A stretch of 57,793 bases of DNA from Candidatus Acetatifactor stercoripullorum. GTDB taxonomy: Bacteria; Bacillota; Clostridia; Lachnospirales; Lachnospiraceae. Of this stretch, positions 44,166 to 52,736 are shown piece by piece. A program made the position numbers and the translations under genes. The DNA lies in assembly GCA_019114005.1 (NCBI GenBank), contig DXGH01000006.1, positions 1 through 57,793 of the forward strand. The letters are read 5' to 3'. Numbering within the stretch: the first letter of the stretch is position 1; every line of letters begins with the position of its first letter. The notes under the pieces are model-generated. The model was not told the origin of the DNA. It saw nothing but the letters and a program-made list of their open reading frames with translations, and ran no database searches.

Positions 44166-44642
44166 ATGGTGGAATTGGATATCAAAATAGAGGCGGCGGA
44201 TCTGTATGATTATATGCTGATGCACTCCTACAATAGCGCCGGAGGAATCCTGGGAAGCGCCTTTGGCGCAGTGCTGGTGGTTTTTTCTCTGATGAACGGG
44301 CAGTGGATTTTTTTGGCAGGAGGCGTGGTGCTTTTGGCTTATCTGCCCTGTACCCTTTTTCTCAAAAGCAGGCGGCAGGCCCTTCAGAATCCGGCCTTCC
44401 GCAAGCCGCTGCATTATGTGCTGGATGAGGATGGGATTTGTATTTCCCAGGGAGAGGTGTCTGCAAGGCAGTCCTGGGAGGATATGGTAAAGGCTGTTTC
44501 CACTGGAAGAAGTATTATTTTGTACACCTCAAGAATCAACGCTACTATTTTTCCCAGAGCGCAGCTGGGGGACAAGAAGGCGGCAGTGATTGAAATGATC
44601 GCCACGCATATGTCACCGGACAAAGTGAAAATAAGAACCTGA
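44166..44642 (+). CDS. YcxB-family membrane protein
   Basis: A 158-residue protein. Two adjacent hydrophobic segments (ILGSAFGAVLVVFSLM, WIFLAGGVVLLAYLPCTLF) are followed by a cytoplasmic YcxB-like C-terminal domain (YVLDEDGICISQGEVSARQSWEDMVKA, IILYTSRINATIFPRAQL). The family resembles a PH-type domain and has no known role. GGAAGGAAACGCAC precedes the ATG. It may head the tsaE-tsaB unit. Confidence 0.82.
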   Translation: MVELDIKIEAADLYDYMLMHSYNSAGGILGSAFGAVLVVFSLMNGQWIFLAGGVVLLAYLPCTLFLKSRRQALQNPAFRKPLHYVLDEDGICISQGEVSARQSWEDMVKAVSTGRSIILYTSRINATIFPRAQLGDKKAAVIEMIATHMSPDKVKIRT

Positions 44643-44698
44643 GGGACAGATGAGCGGAAAATAAAAAAGAATAAGCCGAAGAGGAAGCAATAAGAGAA

Positions 44699-45130
44699 AT
44701 GATATTTGAGACAAACAGCTCTCAGGAGACCTTTGCTCTGGGGGAAAAGCTTGGAAGAAAATGCTGTCCCGGCCAGGTCTATACGCTGACAGGAGACTTA
44801 GGGACGGGAAAAACTGTGCTGGCACAGGGCTTTGCCAGAGGGCTTGGAATTGACGAGCCGGTGAACAGTCCTACCTTTACCATACTTCAGGTATATAAAG
44901 AGGGAAGGATACCCTTTTACCATTTTGACGTATACCGCATCGCAGATGTGGAGGAGATGGAAGAGATCGGTTATGAGGACTGCTTCTACGGGGAAGGCGT
45001 CTGCCTGATCGAGTGGGCGGAGCTGATTGCAGAGCTTCTGCCAAAGGATACTATAAAAATCACCCTGGAAAAGGATTTGGAAAAGGGCTTTGATTATCGG
45101 AAAATCACGGTAGAGGAAACGGCGGAGTAA
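44699..45130 (+). CDS. tsaE: tRNA threonylcarbamoyladenosine ATPase subunit TsaE
   Basis: A 143-residue P-loop ATPase that powers the TsaBDE complex making t6A37 in tRNAs reading ANN codons. Walker A is GDLGTGKT. SPTFTILQVYKEGRIPFYHFDVYRI carries the switch region, and LIEWAE is the typical distal motif. The length is normal. Its gene is followed by tsaB and, 3 kb on, tsaD, so all three dedicated subunits are in one region. Confidence 0.95.
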   Translation: MIFETNSSQETFALGEKLGRKCCPGQVYTLTGDLGTGKTVLAQGFARGLGIDEPVNSPTFTILQVYKEGRIPFYHFDVYRIADVEEMEEIGYEDCFYGEGVCLIEWAELIAELLPKDTIKITLEKDLEKGFDYRKITVEETAE

Positions 45131-45153
45131 AACGCTTATGAATGGAGACTGAC

Positions 45154-45888
45154 ATGAAAATTTTGGGACTGGACAGCTCGGGACTTGTGGCCAGCGCTGC
45201 AGTTGTGGAGGATGACGTGCTTTTGGCGGAGTATACCACCGATTACAAAAAGACCCACTCGCAGATGCTGCTTCCCATGCTGGAGGAACTGAAAAACAGG
45301 ATAGAGCTGGATCTGCAGAGCCTTGACGCCATAGCTGTTGCGTCGGGCCCGGGTTCCTTTACAGGCCTTCGCATTGGCGCGGCTACAGCAAAAGGGCTGG
45401 GACTTGCCCTGCATAAGCCCCTGGTGGAGGTGCCGACCCTGGAGGGGCTTGCCTATACGCTTTGGGGAACGGGGCGTTTAATCTGCCCTTTGATGGACGC
45501 AAGAAGAAACCAGGTCTATACAGGACTCTATGAGTTTGTGCCCGCCAAGGCAGAGCTTTCACAGACGGAGCTTTTGCTGCATACCGTGTCCGGACAGCGG
45601 GCGGCGGATATCTCGGATATTTTGAATGAAATCAACACCCTGGGAAGAAAGGTGATTTTTCTGGGGGACGGTGTGCCGGTTTACAGAGAAAAAATAGAGG
45701 AACAGGTAAAAGTACCCTTTGTGTTTGCCCCGGCCTCCTGCAACAGGCAGCGGGCGGCAGCTGTTGCGGCTTTAGGCGCTGTTTATTTTCGGGAGGGAAA
45801 AATTGTTTCCGCAAAGGAGCACAGGCCGGAATACCTGCGCAAGAGCCAGGCGGAGCGTGAGAGGGAAGAAAAGGGCGGATTGGCATGA
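45154..45888 (+). CDS. tsaB: tRNA threonylcarbamoyladenosine complex dimerisation subunit TsaB
   Basis: A 244-residue ASKHA-fold partner of TsaD in t6A synthesis. The N-terminus MKILGLDSSGLVASAAVV and the central AVASGPGSFTGLRIGAATAKGL are diagnostic. ATG 45154 is preferred over 45142 because GGAG (45144-45147) precedes it and it starts at the first beta strand. Its last bases overlap rimI in an ATGA junction. Confidence 0.95.
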   Translation: MKILGLDSSGLVASAAVVEDDVLLAEYTTDYKKTHSQMLLPMLEELKNRIELDLQSLDAIAVASGPGSFTGLRIGAATAKGLGLALHKPLVEVPTLEGLAYTLWGTGRLICPLMDARRNQVYTGLYEFVPAKAELSQTELLLHTVSGQRAADISDILNEINTLGRKVIFLGDGVPVYREKIEEQVKVPFVFAPASCNRQRAAAVAALGAVYFREGKIVSAKEHRPEYLRKSQAEREREEKGGLA

Positions 45889-46325
45889 AGCTTGTAGTCA
45901 GAAGGCTTAAGATGGAGGACGTGCAGCCCTTAAGCATCATTGAGGCGGAAGCCTTCAGCATGCCCTGGTCGGCAGAGAGCTTTGCAGAGCTTATAGAGAA
46001 AGCCTACTGTCTCTGCCTGGTGGCCGAGGCGGATGGAAAAGTGGCAGGCTGCTGCGTGATGACAGATTTGTGTGGAGAGGGAAGCATCGACAAGGTGATG
46101 GTTGCAAAGGCTTTTCGAGGAAGAGGAATTGCCCAGAGGATGCTTCAGGAGCTTTTGCTTTTGGCCAAGGAGCGGGGAATCGGAGACATTACCCTGGAAG
46201 TCAGGGCCGGCAATGAGCCTGCCATTCACATTTACGAAAAGCTGGGATTTGTATCGGAGGGCATCCGGCCCGGCTTTTACGAAAAGCCTGTGGAGGACGC
46301 TTTGATTATGTGGAGACGCCGCTGA
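45885..46325 (+). CDS. rimI: Ribosomal-protein-alanine N-acetyltransferase
   Basis: A 146-residue GNAT acetyltransferase. The acetyl-CoA motif is VAKAFRGRGIAQRMLQELL. Other blocks are IEAEAFSMPWSAESFAELI near the N-terminus and LEVRAGNEPAIHIYEKLGFVSEGIRPGFY at the C-terminus. The RimI class acetylates the N-terminus of ribosomal protein S18 and similar proteins. The position between tsaB and tsaD is the standard genomic setting. It is translationally coupled to tsaB. Confidence 0.93.
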   Translation: MKLVVRRLKMEDVQPLSIIEAEAFSMPWSAESFAELIEKAYCLCLVAEADGKVAGCCVMTDLCGEGSIDKVMVAKAFRGRGIAQRMLQELLLLAKERGIGDITLEVRAGNEPAIHIYEKLGFVSEGIRPGFYEKPVEDALIMWRRR

Positions 46326-46347
46326 TGGAAAAGCAGCCAAAAGGCGC

Positions 46348-46382
46348 ATTCCTGGTAAAACCGTGGCAGGAATTACCACGGT
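46348..46382 (+). promoter_or_regulatory. Two mutually exclusive hairpins before the small zinc protein gene
   Basis: ATTCCTG (46348-46354) can pair with CAGGAAT (46367-46373), or ACCGTGG (46360-46366) with CCACGGT (46376-46382), but not both as simple hairpins. A perfect TATAAT follows at 46402-46407 with only a weak -35 box overlapping the second repeat. An activator site in DNA is therefore as likely as an RNA switch. Confidence 0.45.
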
Positions 46383-46466
46383 GAAAGAGGGGTTTTTCCG
46401 TTATAATGGGCTGGTAGACAGCAGAAAAGCAAAAGAAGCTGCAGGGCAGCCAAAAGGGAGGAACAA

Positions 46467-46715
46467 ATGCGCAGATACGAAAAAGAGCAGGGGGATCAGC
46501 TGGTACAGGTGATCTGCAACCGATGCGGAAAGGAATTGAGGCTGGAAAACGGATATCTGAAGGAAGGATGCTTAAACGTAGACTATGTCTTTGGATATTT
46601 CAGCGAAAAGGACGGGCTCAGGCACCGCTTTGACCTGTGCGAGGAGTGCTATGATGAAATGATCAGACATTTCCGCATTCCTGTGCAGATCAGTCAGGAG
46701 AGAGAGCTTTTGTAA
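46467..46715 (+). CDS. Small protein with two CXXC pairs
   Basis: An 82-residue soluble protein. CNRCGK near residue 18 and CEECYDE near residue 58 form a probable zinc ribbon around a short beta segment (RLENGYLKEGCLNVDYVFGYFSEKDGLRHRFDL). No enzyme motif is seen. GGGAGG precedes the ATG. It sits between rimI and rnz. The function is unknown; a nucleic-acid or protein-binding adaptor is conceivable. Confidence 0.8.
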   Translation: MRRYEKEQGDQLVQVICNRCGKELRLENGYLKEGCLNVDYVFGYFSEKDGLRHRFDLCEECYDEMIRHFRIPVQISQERELL

Positions 46716-46740
46716 ATAATAAGAAAGATGGTAAAAAAGT

Positions 46741-47670
46741 ATGCTGGATGTTTGCTTGCTGGGAACAGGAGGAATGATGCCGCTGCCCTATCGGTGGCTT
46801 ACTTCTCTCATGATGAGGTATAATGGGAAAAGCATTTTGATTGACTGCGGAGAGGGAACGCAGATTGCCATGAAGGAGAAGGGCTGGAGTCCCAAGCCGA
46901 TAGATATCATATGCTTTACCCATTATCATGCGGATCATATCAGCGGACTTCCGGGGATGCTTTTGACTATGGGGAATGCGGAGCGAAAGGCTCCGCTTCT
47001 TTTGCTGGGGCCAAAGGGCCTTGGCAGAGTGGTGGCGGCTCTGCGCGTGATAGCGCCGGAGCTTCCCTTTGAAATTGAGTGTGTGGAGATTACGGAGCCG
47101 GAGCAGAGCTTTTTCTTTGACGGTTTTCGCATTGAGGCTTTCAAGGTAAATCATAATGTGTTATGCTATGGATATAGCATTGTGATTGAGAGAGCGGGGA
47201 AATTTAAGCGGGAACGGGCGGAAGAGAGCGGCATTCCCATGAAATTCTGGAGCCTTTTGCAAAAGGGCCAGACTGTGGAGTGGGAGGGAAAGCGCTTTAC
47301 CCCGGATATGGTTTTGGGAGAACCGAGAAAGGGACTTAAGGTTACCTACTGCACGGACACCCGCCCTACGGACGGTATAGTGGAAAACGCTGCAGGCGCT
47401 GACCTTTTTATCTGTGAGGGAATGTACGGGGAGCCGGACAAGCTTGTAAAGGCGAAGGAATACAAGCATATGACCATGTACGAGGCCGCCCATCTGGCAA
47501 AGCGGGCAAAGGTGTCGGAGCTGTGGCTTACCCATTACAGCCCTTCCCTGCTGCATCCGGAGGAATTTATGCCCCGGGTGAGAAAGATTTTCCCGAAAGC
47601 GGTGGCCGCCAGGGATGGCAGAACCGTGGAACTGAATTTTGAAGAGGAAGAACGGAGTGATGTGGTATGA
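46741..47670 (+). CDS. rnz: Ribonuclease Z (metallo-beta-lactamase fold)
   Basis: A 309-residue metallo-beta-lactamase fold nuclease that trims tRNA 3' ends lacking encoded CCA. The zinc motif FTHYHADHISGLPG (HXHXDH) is complete. The later ligands occur in VNHNVLCYGYSI, TYCTDTRPT and LTHYSPS. The N-terminal LGTGGMMPLPYR is a variant of the family's LGTG start. The tRNA genes at the right end of this window lack CCA, fitting a need for this enzyme. The ribosome-binding site is poor (AAGATGGTAA). The stop overlaps the next gene. Confidence 0.88.
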   Translation: MLDVCLLGTGGMMPLPYRWLTSLMMRYNGKSILIDCGEGTQIAMKEKGWSPKPIDIICFTHYHADHISGLPGMLLTMGNAERKAPLLLLGPKGLGRVVAALRVIAPELPFEIECVEITEPEQSFFFDGFRIEAFKVNHNVLCYGYSIVIERAGKFKRERAEESGIPMKFWSLLQKGQTVEWEGKRFTPDMVLGEPRKGLKVTYCTDTRPTDGIVENAAGADLFICEGMYGEPDKLVKAKEYKHMTMYEAAHLAKRAKVSELWLTHYSPSLLHPEEFMPRVRKIFPKAVAARDGRTVELNFEEEERSDVV

Positions 47671-48251
47671 AAAAATCAACAACTACCATAACCTTGATTT
47701 TTGTGTGTGTGCTGGTGGCTGTGGTAGGGTATTACACTTATCTGACAGGCAGAAGCAGAGAGAACCAGAAGGAGGCGGTTTTGTCAGAGGTTCAGCTGGT
47801 GCTGAGCCGTGATCTGGCAAATGATTATCCGCCGACTCCGAAGGAAGTGCTCCGGTATTACAATGAGGTCATAATGTGCTTTTATAATGAGGAATGCACG
47901 GAGCAGGAGATTGAGGATCTGGGCAATAAGGCCAGACAGCTTTATGATGAAGAGCTGCTGGCCAATAATGAACCGGAAGCGTACCTGGTGCGCTTAAAGC
48001 AGGAGATTGAGGACGGGAAGGAAGCAGATATGCGGATTACCAGCGCTTCCGTGGCATCCAGCACCAACGTTGATTATTTTGAGGAGGATGGCTATGATTT
48101 TGCGCGGATTCACTGTGGCTATACCGTGATCTTAAATGGGGTAAGCACTCCGGTGAGGGAGGTTTATCTTCTGCGCCGGGACGAGAACCGGCAGTGGAAG
48201 ATTTATGGCTGGGAGCTGGCGGAAAATGTAAATCCCCAGAACGGCCAATGA
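47667..48251 (+). CDS. Membrane-anchored protein of unknown function
   Basis: A 194-residue protein with one N-terminal membrane anchor ([21 protein letters not shown]) and an extracellular domain. Residues about 45-110 are helical and acidic ([33 protein letters not shown]). A beta-rich C-terminal half ([39 protein letters not shown]) resembles NTF2-like or SnoaL-type small domains in its pattern. It resembles uncharacterised Lachnospiraceae proteins (possibly DUF6715). It is coupled to rnz by ATGA and lies 37 bases before tsaD. Confidence 0.75.
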   Translation: MKKSTTTITLIFVCVLVAVVGYYTYLTGRSRENQKEAVLSEVQLVLSRDLANDYPPTPKEVLRYYNEVIMCFYNEECTEQEIEDLGNKARQLYDEELLANNEPEAYLVRLKQEIEDGKEADMRITSASVASSTNVDYFEEDGYDFARIHCGYTVILNGVSTPVREVYLLRRDENRQWKIYGWELAENVNPQNGQ

Positions 48252-48288
48252 GACGGAGATTATTTTAGGGAGAGAAGTCGGCATTCAT

Positions 48289-49308
48289 ATGGAAGATATT
48301 ATGATATTGGCAATTGAAAGTTCCTGTGATGAAACAGCGGCTGCCGTGGTAAAAAACGGCAGAGAGGTGCTTTCCAATGTGATTTCTTCACAGATCGCGC
48401 TGCATACGCTGTACGGAGGCGTGGTTCCCGAAATTGCGTCCAGAAAACACATAGAGAAAATCAATCAGGTGATTGAGACGGCTCTTTTGGAGGCGGGAGT
48501 GCCTCTGGAGCGGATGGACGCCATTGCGGTGACCTATGGACCGGGGCTTGTGGGAGCGCTGCTGGTGGGAGTTTCTGAAGCCAAGGCCATCAGCTTTGCC
48601 ACAGGGATTCCTTTGGTGGGTGTGCATCACATAGAGGGACATATCTGCGCCAATTATATTGAAAACAAGGATTTGGAGCCGCCCTTTATCTGTCTGGTAG
48701 TGTCGGGCGGTCATTCTCATCTGGTGGCGGTGAAGGATTACGGCGTCTATGAAATCATTGGAAGAACCAGGGATGATGCGGCGGGAGAAGCCTTTGACAA
48801 GGTGGCCCGGGCCATAGGACTTGGGTATCCGGGAGGTCCTAAGATTGATAAGCTTTCCAGAGAGGGAAATCCTGAGGCTATTTCCTTTCCAAGGGCTAAG
48901 GTGCAGGAGAGTGAATATGATTTCAGCTTCAGCGGCTTAAAGTCGGCGGTGCTTAACTACTTAAACGGCTGTAAGATGAAGGGGGAGACTGTGTGTGCGG
49001 CGGATGTGGCCGCATCCTTTCAAAAGGCAGTGATTGATGTGCTGGTGGAGCATTCTCTTCATGCCGTAAAGGAATTTGGGTATGAAAAATTTGCCATTGC
49101 CGGTGGCGTTGCTTCTAATTCCTCTCTCAGGGAGGCTTTGGCGGGACGCTGCGCCCGGGAGGGAGTGCGTTTTTATTATCCCTCTCCTGTTTTTTGTACG
49201 GACAATGCCGCTATGATTGGAACGGCGGGGTATTATGAGTTCATTAAGGGCGTAAAAAGCGGCTATGACTTGAATGCCGTGCCAAATCTGAAGCTGGGAG
49301 AACGGTGA
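48289..49308 (+). CDS. tsaD: tRNA threonylcarbamoyltransferase TsaD
   Basis: A 339-residue catalytic subunit transferring threonylcarbamoyl to A37 of tRNA. The metal site is in [14 protein letters not shown] (HXXXH). The nucleotide-binding blocks are [47 protein letters not shown] and [14 protein letters not shown]. It may start at ATG 48289 or 48301 ([11 protein letters not shown]). The second begins at the conserved strand, but AGGGAGAG serves the first somewhat better. It is followed at one base by ispD. Confidence 0.96.
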   Translation: MEDIMILAIESSCDETAAAVVKNGREVLSNVISSQIALHTLYGGVVPEIASRKHIEKINQVIETALLEAGVPLERMDAIAVTYGPGLVGALLVGVSEAKAISFATGIPLVGVHHIEGHICANYIENKDLEPPFICLVVSGGHSHLVAVKDYGVYEIIGRTRDDAAGEAFDKVARAIGLGYPGGPKIDKLSREGNPEAISFPRAKVQESEYDFSFSGLKSAVLNYLNGCKMKGETVCAADVAASFQKAVIDVLVEHSLHAVKEFGYEKFAIAGGVASNSSLREALAGRCAREGVRFYYPSPVFCTDNAAMIGTAGYYEFIKGVKSGYDLNAVPNLKLGER

Positions 49309-49309
49309 C

Positions 49310-50092
49310 ATGTGGGAAAAGAAAAAACGTTGTACGGCCATTGTGCTGGCAGCCGGCAGCGGAAGCCGGATGCACAGCGGCGTTGCCAAGCAATATATGC
49401 TTCTTGGAGGAAAACCGCTGATTTGGTATGCGCTCAGGGCGGTGGAGCAGTCTGCAGTGATAGACGACTGCATCCTTACGGCATCTGCCTCTGACCTGGA
49501 CTATATGAGGAAGGAAATTGTGGAGAAATACGGCTTTCACAAGGTTGTATCCATTGTCCCGGGCGGAGCGGAGAGATATCTGTCTGTGGCCTGTGCGCTT
49601 CGCGTGGTGGCAGAGGGTGCCATGCCCATTCCAAACAGGGACGGCTATTTGTTTATTCATGATGGGGCCCGTCCTTTTCTCACAGAGAAAATTCTGCAGG
49701 ATACCTATAAGGCTGTAAAAAAGTATCATGCCTGTGTGGCGGCCATGCCCTCCAAGGACACGGTGAAGATTTCAGATGAGGAGGGATTTGCCAGGGACAC
49801 GCCAGCAAGAAGGCTTGTGTGGACCATTCAGACGCCCCAGGTATTTGACACACAGCTGATTGTAAATGCTTACAGACAATTAGAGGAAAACAAAGACCGC
49901 CTTGAGAAAGAGGGAATCTTTGTTACAGACGACGCCAGCGTGGCAGAGCTGTTTACAGACCGGAAGGTGAAGCTGGTGGAGGGAAGCTATGAGAACATTA
50001 AGGTAACCACTCCTGAGGATATGAAAATTGCAGAGGCGCTGCTTGAAGGACAGAGGGAAAAAACAGAAAGCAGCGGGAAACTCCGGGAATAA
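49310..50092 (+). CDS. ispD: 2-C-methyl-D-erythritol 4-phosphate cytidylyltransferase
   Basis: A 260-residue enzyme of the non-mevalonate isoprenoid pathway that adds CMP to methylerythritol phosphate. The nucleotide-binding loop is AIVLAAGSGSRMHSGVAKQYMLLGGKPL. Other family motifs are FIHDGARPFL, TIQTPQVFD and VTDDASVAEL. A C-terminal tail beyond the usual end (EGQREKTESSGKLRE) adds about 15 residues. It is translationally linked to tsaD, and a bidirectional terminator separates it from the convergent AraC gene. Confidence 0.95.
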   Translation: MWEKKKRCTAIVLAAGSGSRMHSGVAKQYMLLGGKPLIWYALRAVEQSAVIDDCILTASASDLDYMRKEIVEKYGFHKVVSIVPGGAERYLSVACALRVVAEGAMPIPNRDGYLFIHDGARPFLTEKILQDTYKAVKKYHACVAAMPSKDTVKISDEEGFARDTPARRLVWTIQTPQVFDTQLIVNAYRQLEENKDRLEKEGIFVTDDASVAELFTDRKVKLVEGSYENIKVTTPEDMKIAEALLEGQREKTESSGKLRE

Positions 50093-50110
50093 AATAAAGG
50101 TTAAAAAAGC

Positions 50111-50140
50111 AGCGGACGTCCATTTTTATGGACATCCGCT
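50111..50140. terminator. Terminator between ispD and the AraC gene
   Basis: GCGGACGTCCAT pairs with ATGGACATCCGC (one mismatch-type G-T pair) around a T-rich loop. It is A-rich on the left and T-rich on the right, and so may serve both convergent genes. Confidence 0.7.
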
Positions 50141-50145
50141 GAATT

Positions 50146-50200
50146 TATTTTGTGCGGCACTATTTTGTGCGGCACTATTTTGTGCGGCACTATTTTGTGC
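50146..50200. repeat. 15-bp tandem repeat, 3.7 copies, at the 3' end of the AraC gene
   Basis: TATTTTGTGCGGCAC is repeated exactly at 50146, 50161 and 50176, followed by ten bases of a fourth copy. On the minus strand the first unit read holds the gene's final codons and TAG stop. Each further unit keeps a TAG (the last a TAA) in the same frame, so expansion does not alter the protein. Confidence 0.93.
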
Positions 50201-52442
50201 TATCCCGCATACTGCTTGGAGTTACGCCAAAAACCTTTTTAAACGCCCGTCTAAAGGTGTTTACATTGTTATATCCCACAGCAATGTACAGCTCATTGAG
50301 GCTGACATCCGTTTCCCTGATTAGTCTGGCTGCCTCTGTCATACGGATATTTTCCAGGTATGTGGAGAAATTTACGCCGGTTTTCTCTTTAAACATATGA
50401 GAAAAATAGCTTTCAGAAATCTGAAATTCATCTGCGATTTTGTTTAAGCCCAGGGAAGGGTCCTTATAATTTTTGGCAATATACTTCTCTATGGTGGAGG
50501 CCAGGTTAGTGTCCTCCGACTCATTGGAAAAGAGCCGGCAGAGAGTCAGCGCCAGATCCTCGCACAGCTTGAAGGAAAGCCGTTCATTAAAGCGCTCATC
50601 CAATAGCCGCACTGCTTCCGGGTCAACTCCTGCCGGAAGTGCAAAACGTGCCTTCAGCAGTGTGTTGCGGATATCGGAAAGAAGATATTTTAACAGGTTC
50701 ATGGGCAGAGAACGTTCCTCAATATTTTCCTGGTGGATCAGGTTAAGCAGCTCAAGCACCTGCGAGGTATTGCCAGCCGTAATAAAGTGGATGAGCTTTG
50801 TAGAAATCTCCGGCGGATAGTAATAGGCGTTGGAATTCTTCTTGATAAATTCGTAGGGAAAGAAAATATAGTTTTTGGTGGTATAGCTTACGGACTCCAC
50901 CGCCTGTTGATAAGATTCCCACACATTTATCAAGGAATCCGTGTTTCGCCCCATGCCTGCAAAAAGCCATATATCGTAGGTGTCCAGCAGATAATTGTGA
51001 AGGTTGAGCACGACACTGCTGATCTTTATGGGAAAATCCTTTTCCTCGGAAGCACTGCAGTGAAGCAGCACAGAGTAGGTTCTGTCAGTGGGGCTGAAAT
51101 AGTATAAGGGCATTCCCAGATATTTTTTCAATGCCTCCCCAATAATCTCCTGCAGCTGCTGGGGTGTGTCCAGACCCTCAGGCAGTGTGTCGGAGGAGTC
51201 TCCAAAGTTGTTGTACACAACAACATGAAGCACATTATAATAGAAGGAATCCTCTTTCAGCCCCAGATAATCAGCAATATAGGAAACCTCTTCCGTAGAG
51301 GTGATGGAGCCGGACATAAGACGGCGCACATAGGAGGTACAGATAATAGGGCGCTGTCTGTCCACCACCTCCTGAAGCTGGTTCTGTGCCTCTACCGCCT
51401 CGTACAGCTCCTGGCCCAGCTCGATGATAGGACGGACATTTCTGCGGGAAAAGAAAAACACCAGCAGTCCCCCCATTACAAGGGCCAAAGCAAAGATCAG
51501 GAAAAACAAAATACGCTGAGGCCAGGTATTGGAGGTGGTATCAAAAGAGGGAAAACCATAATAATAAGTATAACCGGTTTTGTCTGAGGTGTAGGTACCT
51601 ATGGTGATCCCTTCCATGCCAGACTGGCGGGATGCGAAGCCCTCAGAAAAATCCAGGGATGCAATATCCCCGCTGGAGAGTACTGCGCCGTTTCCCAGCT
51701 GCAAAAGCTCCCGGCCCTCCTGGTCAAGCACAGTGAGAAAGCCGGCATTATCAAACTGGAGGCAGTCAAACATAGCGGCCAGCTCACTGCTTTCCAGAAT
51801 AAAGCATACTACGCCGTTGGCATCCAGATAAAACAAATCACCCAGATCAATTACATACATAAAATAACTTCGGCTGTAGTTGGGGGTAAAGGCGTCCATG
51901 GGAAGAAACCGGTAAAAGTAATCTTCATTGGTCAGGTATTCCATCCACAGCGCCTCCTCGCCAGCAGGATACTTTTTGATCCATTGGTAAAAGCGGTCCT
52001 CAGTAATAAAATAAGAGGGATTCAGTATGTAATCGGTAAGGGGCAGATAAATAAAGTTTTCCGTGATGGGAAGCAAAGATTCTGCAAACACATTTGTAGC
52101 CAGACTGATACGAACCTCGTTTCCCATATCAGTAAAGGGATGATAGGTATTCTGATAATTCATGACCTTGCGGAAATCATCACTTTGCAGAAGCTGGCGG
52201 CAATATACCTCCATAATGTCCAGATCATTCTCAAAAAGCTCCACATTGCTCACAAGGGTGGATTTATTCTGCAAATTATATAAAATGCGCATGTTATTAA
52301 ACGTAGAATGGTACAAACCAAAGAACAAAATCAGGATAATCAGCAGAAAAATACTGTAAGAGGTTACCATTTTCAGCATAAGAGAATTGCTTTCATTTGT
52401 GGAATCTGCATTTGTTTTGGTATTTTCTTTATGTAAAATCAT
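50190..52442 (-). CDS. AraC-family regulator with membrane-bound extracellular sensor
   Basis: A 750-residue one-component regulator of the YesN/YtdP kind. One membrane helix lies at about residues 30-50 (SYSIFLLIILILFFGLYHS), followed by an extracellular Cache-like region to about residue 300 and a second helix (RILFFLIFALALVMGGLLVFFF). The cytoplasmic part ends in two AraC helix-turn-helix motifs (LGLNKIADEFQISESYFSHMFK, SLNELYIAVGYNNVNTFRRAFK). B. subtilis YtdP is likewise encoded beside a YtcQ-YteP-YtcP importer of pectin fragments. It is read away from the importer, so it likely controls it. GGGAG precedes the ATG. Confidence 0.9.
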   Translation of the reverse strand: MILHKENTKTNADSTNESNSLMLKMVTSYSIFLLIILILFFGLYHSTFNNMRILYNLQNKSTLVSNVELFENDLDIMEVYCRQLLQSDDFRKVMNYQNTYHPFTDMGNEVRISLATNVFAESLLPITENFIYLPLTDYILNPSYFITEDRFYQWIKKYPAGEEALWMEYLTNEDYFYRFLPMDAFTPNYSRSYFMYVIDLGDLFYLDANGVVCFILESSELAAMFDCLQFDNAGFLTVLDQEGRELLQLGNGAVLSSGDIASLDFSEGFASRQSGMEGITIGTYTSDKTGYTYYYGFPSFDTTSNTWPQRILFFLIFALALVMGGLLVFFFSRRNVRPIIELGQELYEAVEAQNQLQEVVDRQRPIICTSYVRRLMSGSITSTEEVSYIADYLGLKEDSFYYNVLHVVVYNNFGDSSDTLPEGLDTPQQLQEIIGEALKKYLGMPLYYFSPTDRTYSVLLHCSASEEKDFPIKISSVVLNLHNYLLDTYDIWLFAGMGRNTDSLINVWESYQQAVESVSYTTKNYIFFPYEFIKKNSNAYYYPPEISTKLIHFITAGNTSQVLELLNLIHQENIEERSLPMNLLKYLLSDIRNTLLKARFALPAGVDPEAVRLLDERFNERLSFKLCEDLALTLCRLFSNESEDTNLASTIEKYIAKNYKDPSLGLNKIADEFQISESYFSHMFKEKTGVNFSTYLENIRMTEAARLIRETDVSLNELYIAVGYNNVNTFRRAFKKVFGVTPSSMRDSTK

Positions 52443-52489
52443 GGATGTAATCTCCCGGATATTTCATTTGAAAAAAAATTGAATAATAT

Positions 52490-52518
52490 TTTATACTTAT
52501 TGTAACAGTTTTGTACAA
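52490..52518 (-). promoter_or_regulatory. Promoter of the AraC sensor-regulator gene (minus strand)
   Basis: Minus-strand TTGTAC (52518-52513), a 17-bp spacer, TATAAA (52495-52490). The -35 box lies in a 12-bp palindrome TTTTGT/ACAAAA (52509-52520). Confidence 0.65.
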
Positions 52519-52615
52519 AAAAAACAACCTGAAAGCCCTTACAAAAAATCCAGTAAAAATGCGGCTTTGTGGGATGTGGCAAACAAAATTTGCATCTTAC
52601 AGCAAAAATTGTAAC

Positions 52616-52644
52616 TTGTTTTTTAGAGGCTGGAATGATAGAGT
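52616..52644 (+). promoter_or_regulatory. Weak candidate promoter of the sugar importer unit
   Basis: TTGTTT (52616-52621), a 17-bp spacer, TAGAGT (52639-52644). The -10 box is poor, which would fit dependence on the divergent AraC-type activator. The rest of 52521-52736 shows no gene. Confidence 0.35.
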
Positions 52645-52736
52645 GAAGTCAGTCAAGGGAACACCCTCTCTGGAGAAAATTTCCGGGAGACGTTTTCGTG
52701 ACAAAGATTCCAAATCATTTTATAGGGAGGAAAGAA

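Noticed and set aside
50146..50200. Short direct repeats as a CRISPR array
   Set aside because: The units abut without spacers and overlap a stop codon. They are a simple tandem repeat.
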